From the NCBI GenBank assembly GCA_023381235.1, contig JAMCTV010000145.1, positions 1 through 6,738 on the forward strand: a stretch of 6,738 nucleotides of DNA, in the 5' to 3' direction. The notes below the pieces were generated by a model that was not told the origin of the DNA, ran no database searches, and saw only the letters and a list, made by a program, of their open reading frames with translations. Source of the stretch: Gammaproteobacteria bacterium. Lineage in GTDB: Bacteria > Pseudomonadota > Gammaproteobacteria > SURF-13. Below are positions 5,051 through 6,738 of this stretch, in pieces (positions within the stretch are counted from its first letter, which is position 1; every line of letters begins with the position of its first letter). The position numbers were made by a program, and so were the translations under genes.

Positions 5051-5067
5051 TGCAACCAACGTGCCAA
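5051..5067 (-). promoter_or_regulatory. Sigma-54 (-24/-12) promoter upstream of rpoN
   Basis: The minus strand reads TTGGCACG-TTGG-TTGCA, which matches the sigma-54 consensus YTGGCACG-N4-TTGCW at every specified base. The invariant GG (5065-5064) and GC (5053-5052) are separated by 10 bases as required. The start site would be near 5040, giving a leader of about 36 nt before the rpoN ATG. Since the downstream gene is rpoN itself, this suggests autoregulation, either activation by an enhancer-binding protein or repression by bound but idle sigma-54 polymerase. Enhancer sites, if any, would lie within lptB and were not identified. Confidence 0.8.
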
Positions 5068-5076
5068 AACGGCACG
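5060..5076 (-). other. Stem-loop between lptB and rpoN overlapping the -24 element
   Basis: CGTGCC (5060-5065) pairs with GGCACG (5071-5076) over 6 bases around a 5-base loop. In the transcript coming from lptB it would form 8 nt after the stop codon and is followed by UUGGUUG, too poor in U for a convincing intrinsic terminator. One arm is the GGCACG of the sigma-54 -24 box, so the symmetry may partly be chance. Confidence 0.4.
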
Positions 5077-5083
5077 CCAAGCT

Positions 5084-5089
5084 ATTATA
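5084..5089 (-). promoter_or_regulatory. Perfect TATAAT -10 hexamer over the lptB stop codon (possible sigma-70 promoter for rpoN)
   Basis: The minus strand reads TATAAT at 5089-5084, overlapping the lptB TAA. No good -35 hexamer is found 15-19 bases upstream, nor an extended -10 TG, so the promoter would depend on an activator or be weak. Transcription from it would start near 5078-5077, just before the sigma-54 site. Confidence 0.3.
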
Positions 5090-5810
5090 GCCGGAAACCC
5101 TCCCCCAGATACACTTGCTGTACCCGCTCATCCTCGAGCACCTCCTCAGGCTCGCCTGCGGCGATCAACATGCCCTCGTTCATGATATAGGCGCGCGCGC
5201 ATATCCCCAGGGTTTCGCGCACCTTGTGGTCGGTGATAAGCACCCCGATACCGCGCGCCGCGAGGTGCTTGATGATGGCTTGTATGTCCAGCACCGAGAT
5301 CGGGTCCACGCCGGCAAACGGCTCATCGAGCAGGATAAACAACGGCTCGGCGGCCAGCGCGCGCGCGATCTCCACCCGCCGCCGCTCGCCTCCGGACAGG
5401 CTGAAGCCCTGGCTATCGCGCAGATGGGTAATATGGAATTCGCGCAGCAATTCCTCCAGTTCCTGCTCTTGTTCCGCGGCGCTGAGCTCCGGGCGCAGTT
5501 GCAACACCGCCATGATGTTCTCAGCCACGCTCAGCTTGCGGAACACCGACGGCTCCTGCGGCAAATAGCCCAGCCCCAGACGCGCGCGCGCATGCATGGG
5601 GTAAGCAGTGATGTCGAAACCATCCAGGTGTATGGCGCCGCCGTCGGCGGGCACCAGGCCCACGATCATGTAAAAGCAGGTGGTTTTACCCGCGCCGTTT
5701 GGCCCCAGCAGCCCCACCACCTCGCCGCTGCCGACCTCCAGCGACACCGATCTCACCACCTCACGCGCCTTGTAGCGTTTGACCAGGCGCGAAGCCACAA
5801 GCTTGCTCAT
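5085..5810 (-). CDS. lptB: LPS export ABC transporter ATP-binding protein LptB
   Basis: LptB is the cytoplasmic ATPase of LptB2FGC, which pulls lipopolysaccharide from the inner membrane and drives it along the LptA bridge. The 241-residue protein equals the E. coli length. All ABC motifs are present at the same numbers as in E. coli LptB: Walker A GPNGAGKT (36-43), Q-loop Gln85, FR at 90-91 in the groove that contacts LptF/G, signature LSGGE (138-142), Walker B ILLDEP with catalytic Glu163, and H-loop His195. The C-terminal PEEVLEDERVQQVYLGEGF is also typical. ATG 5810 overlaps the lptA stop as ATGA, so the two are translationally coupled. LptF and LptG are not in the window, as usual, because they are encoded elsewhere. 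Confidence 0.98.
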   Translation of the reverse strand: MSKLVASRLVKRYKAREVVRSVSLEVGSGEVVGLLGPNGAGKTTCFYMIVGLVPADGGAIHLDGFDITAYPMHARARLGLGYLPQEPSVFRKLSVAENIMAVLQLRPELSAAEQEQELEELLREFHITHLRDSQGFSLSGGERRRVEIARALAAEPLFILLDEPFAGVDPISVLDIQAIIKHLAARGIGVLITDHKVRETLGICARAYIMNEGMLIAAGEPEEVLEDERVQQVYLGEGFRL

Positions 5811-6370
5811 GGTGTCTTTGTGCCCGGCGCGCTTTTGCCCTTGGGCGGAATCACCACCTGCACCCGCTCCTTGCCGGAAGGCGCCTTGGCGGCCTGAACC
5901 ACGTCGGTGCGCGTGTCGTAGTCTATGCGGTTACCGCTGAACTCATTGCCCTCGTGCCACAGGTGCGCGTCTTCATACAGCTTCAGTTGTCCGCTGGTGG
6001 CGTAATACTCCATGCGCTGCGCCTTGGCGCGCACGTCCTCTTCCTTATTGTCGGGGCGTTGCTTGTAGCGCGCCGGATTGCCCTCCGCCACCACTTTTTG
6101 CAATTGCCGCCCCGGGGTATAGGCGGTGGCGATGTCCGCATCGAGCCGGATGCTGCCCTGTGTCACCACCACGTTGCCCCTGTAGATGCTGATGCCTTTC
6201 TTGTCATCTATCTCCACGGTATCCGCTTCGATATTGATCGGCTGGTCCTTGTCCGTGGACAAGGCCCCGGCCGCGCCCGCCCAGGCGAGCATAAGCAGGA
6301 GCAGCGTTGCCTTAAGGCCGGGACGCATTGGGCAGGCTGTTTTTTGGATTTTGGCTGGAATTGACTTCAT
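5807..6370 (-). CDS. lptA: Periplasmic LPS transport protein LptA
   Basis: LptA forms the periplasmic filament joining LptC to LptD. The product has 187 residues. A hydrophobic segment, ATLLLLMLAWAGAAGA, ends at an A-G-A signal peptidase site near residue 36, and the mature part begins LSTDKDQPINIEAD, much like E. coli LptA. The OstA-type beta-jellyroll follows, with YRGNVVVTQGSIRLDAD, VVAEGNPARY and a second repeat ending near residue 165; the tail is basic and Pro/Lys-rich. ATG 6370 is chosen because AAAGG stands 5 nt upstream, although it overlaps lptC by 59 nt and gives a long signal n-region. An internal ATG at 6328 would give a more typical signal peptide (starting MRPGLKATLL) and a 17-nt overlap, but it has no Shine-Dalgarno sequence. 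The choice does not alter the mature protein. Confidence 0.94.
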   Translation of the reverse strand: MKSIPAKIQKTACPMRPGLKATLLLLMLAWAGAAGALSTDKDQPINIEADTVEIDDKKGISIYRGNVVVTQGSIRLDADIATAYTPGRQLQKVVAEGNPARYKQRPDNKEEDVRAKAQRMEYYATSGQLKLYEDAHLWHEGNEFSGNRIDYDTRTDVVQAAKAPSGKERVQVVIPPKGKSAPGTKTP

Positions 6371-6738
6371 AGGTACCTTTCACTTTGGCAAGCAGTTGTA
6401 CGCGACCTTCCTTTAAAAACACACGCATCCCCACGGCGTGCGTAACGCTGGTCGCACCCACGATGGTCACCGGCTGGGCCGTCTCGGCGTATTCCTCGTC
6501 CACCTTGACGTGCAGATCGCGCGTATCCAGACGCCATCTCAAATGCGGCGCGGCCTCCGGGTTTTCGATCCGCACCGCGTCCATCAACCATACCTTGTCC
6601 TGGTCCTGCGCCAGAGTACCGCGCTCGGCCTGCACCTCCCACGGCGGCGCGTCCACTTGAAACACGGTGAGCAACGGCTGGATGAATTCCGTGCTGCCAT
6701 CGTCAGGGTAGTGCAGCATGCGCTGCGCGCGCAGGCGG
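6312..6738 (-). CDS. lptC: LPS export protein LptC, C-terminal part (5' end off window)
   Basis: LptC is a bitopic inner-membrane protein with a periplasmic OstA-like domain that receives LPS from LptB2FG and passes it to LptA. About 141 of roughly 190 expected residues are visible; the frame is open to the window edge, so the N-terminal membrane anchor is missing. The visible part begins RLRAQRMLHYPDDGSTEF and continues with WEVQAERGTLAQDQDKVWLMDAV, TRDLHVKVDEEYAETAQPVTIVGATSVTHAVGMRV, the conserved LptC pattern: 'A..M.Hy...g...f', then 'W.l.a..g.l......i.L...V', then a D/E-x-x-A-x-T-x-x-P-V motif. The assignment is strengthened by lptA directly downstream. The end at TAA 6314-6312 overlaps the start of lptA. 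Confidence 0.93.
   Translation of the reverse strand, partial: RLRAQRMLHYPDDGSTEFIQPLLTVFQVDAPPWEVQAERGTLAQDQDKVWLMDAVRIENPEAAPHLRWRLDTRDLHVKVDEEYAETAQPVTIVGATSVTHAVGMRVFLKEGRVQLLAKVKGTYEVNSSQNPKNSLPNASRP

Noticed and set aside
5115..5897. A 260-codon plus-strand open frame opposite lptB and the end of lptA
   Set aside because: Same cause: antisense shadow of a conserved ABC ATPase in GC-rich DNA, without family features.

Overview
The window is a high-GC (roughly 60%), tightly packed stretch in which every recognised gene lies on the minus strand, so transcription runs from high to low coordinates. The order is lptC (5' end off the window) - lptA - lptB - rpoN - hpf - ptsN - hprK - rapZ - a mannose-family EIIA gene - ptsH-like HPr gene - corA-like gene (3' end off the window). 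This is the conserved proteobacterial LPS-export / sigma-54 / nitrogen-PTS cluster. An HPr kinase gene between ptsN and rapZ, and a mannose-type EIIA before HPr, point to a gammaproteobacterium outside the enteric group (for example sulfur-oxidiser or Xanthomonas-like lineages). I cannot name a genus.

Region by region: 6738-5807 holds LptC and LptA, and 5810-5085 holds LptB; together these are periplasmic and cytoplasmic parts of the LPS export machine. The 80-bp gap 5084-5005 is rich in signals: a near-perfect sigma-54 -24/-12 promoter (5067-5051) reads into rpoN, a perfect TATAAT hexamer overlaps the lptB stop, and a stem-loop overlaps the -24 element. Then come rpoN (5004-3511), hpf (3482-3156), ptsN (3101-2643), hprK (2646-2110) and rapZ (2107-1256), with gaps of 54 bp or less or ATGA overlaps. 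The longest gene-free stretch, 1255-1048 (208 bp), separates rapZ from the EIIA gene. It is full of palindromes, including a 123-bp element with terminal inverted repeats. EIIA (1047-646), HPr (641-372) and the start of a CorA-type Mg transporter (282-1) follow.

How the genes work together: LptC, LptA and LptB move LPS to the outer membrane. RpoN is the alternative sigma factor, and Hpf hibernates ribosomes. PtsN, EIIA-Man, HPr and HprK form a regulatory phosphorelay without a sugar permease in view; no EI gene lies between HPr and corA. RapZ is a GTP/ATP-binding RNA-binding adaptor that links envelope-precursor metabolism to this cluster.

The most interesting points are the apparent self-directed sigma-54 promoter of rpoN, a short HprK that lacks the N-terminal domain and departs from three family motifs, and the MITE-like palindromic element that splits the PTS half from the rapZ half and carries a possible second sigma-54 site. 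I see no CRISPR array, tRNA, rRNA, prophage or unknown multi-gene system.
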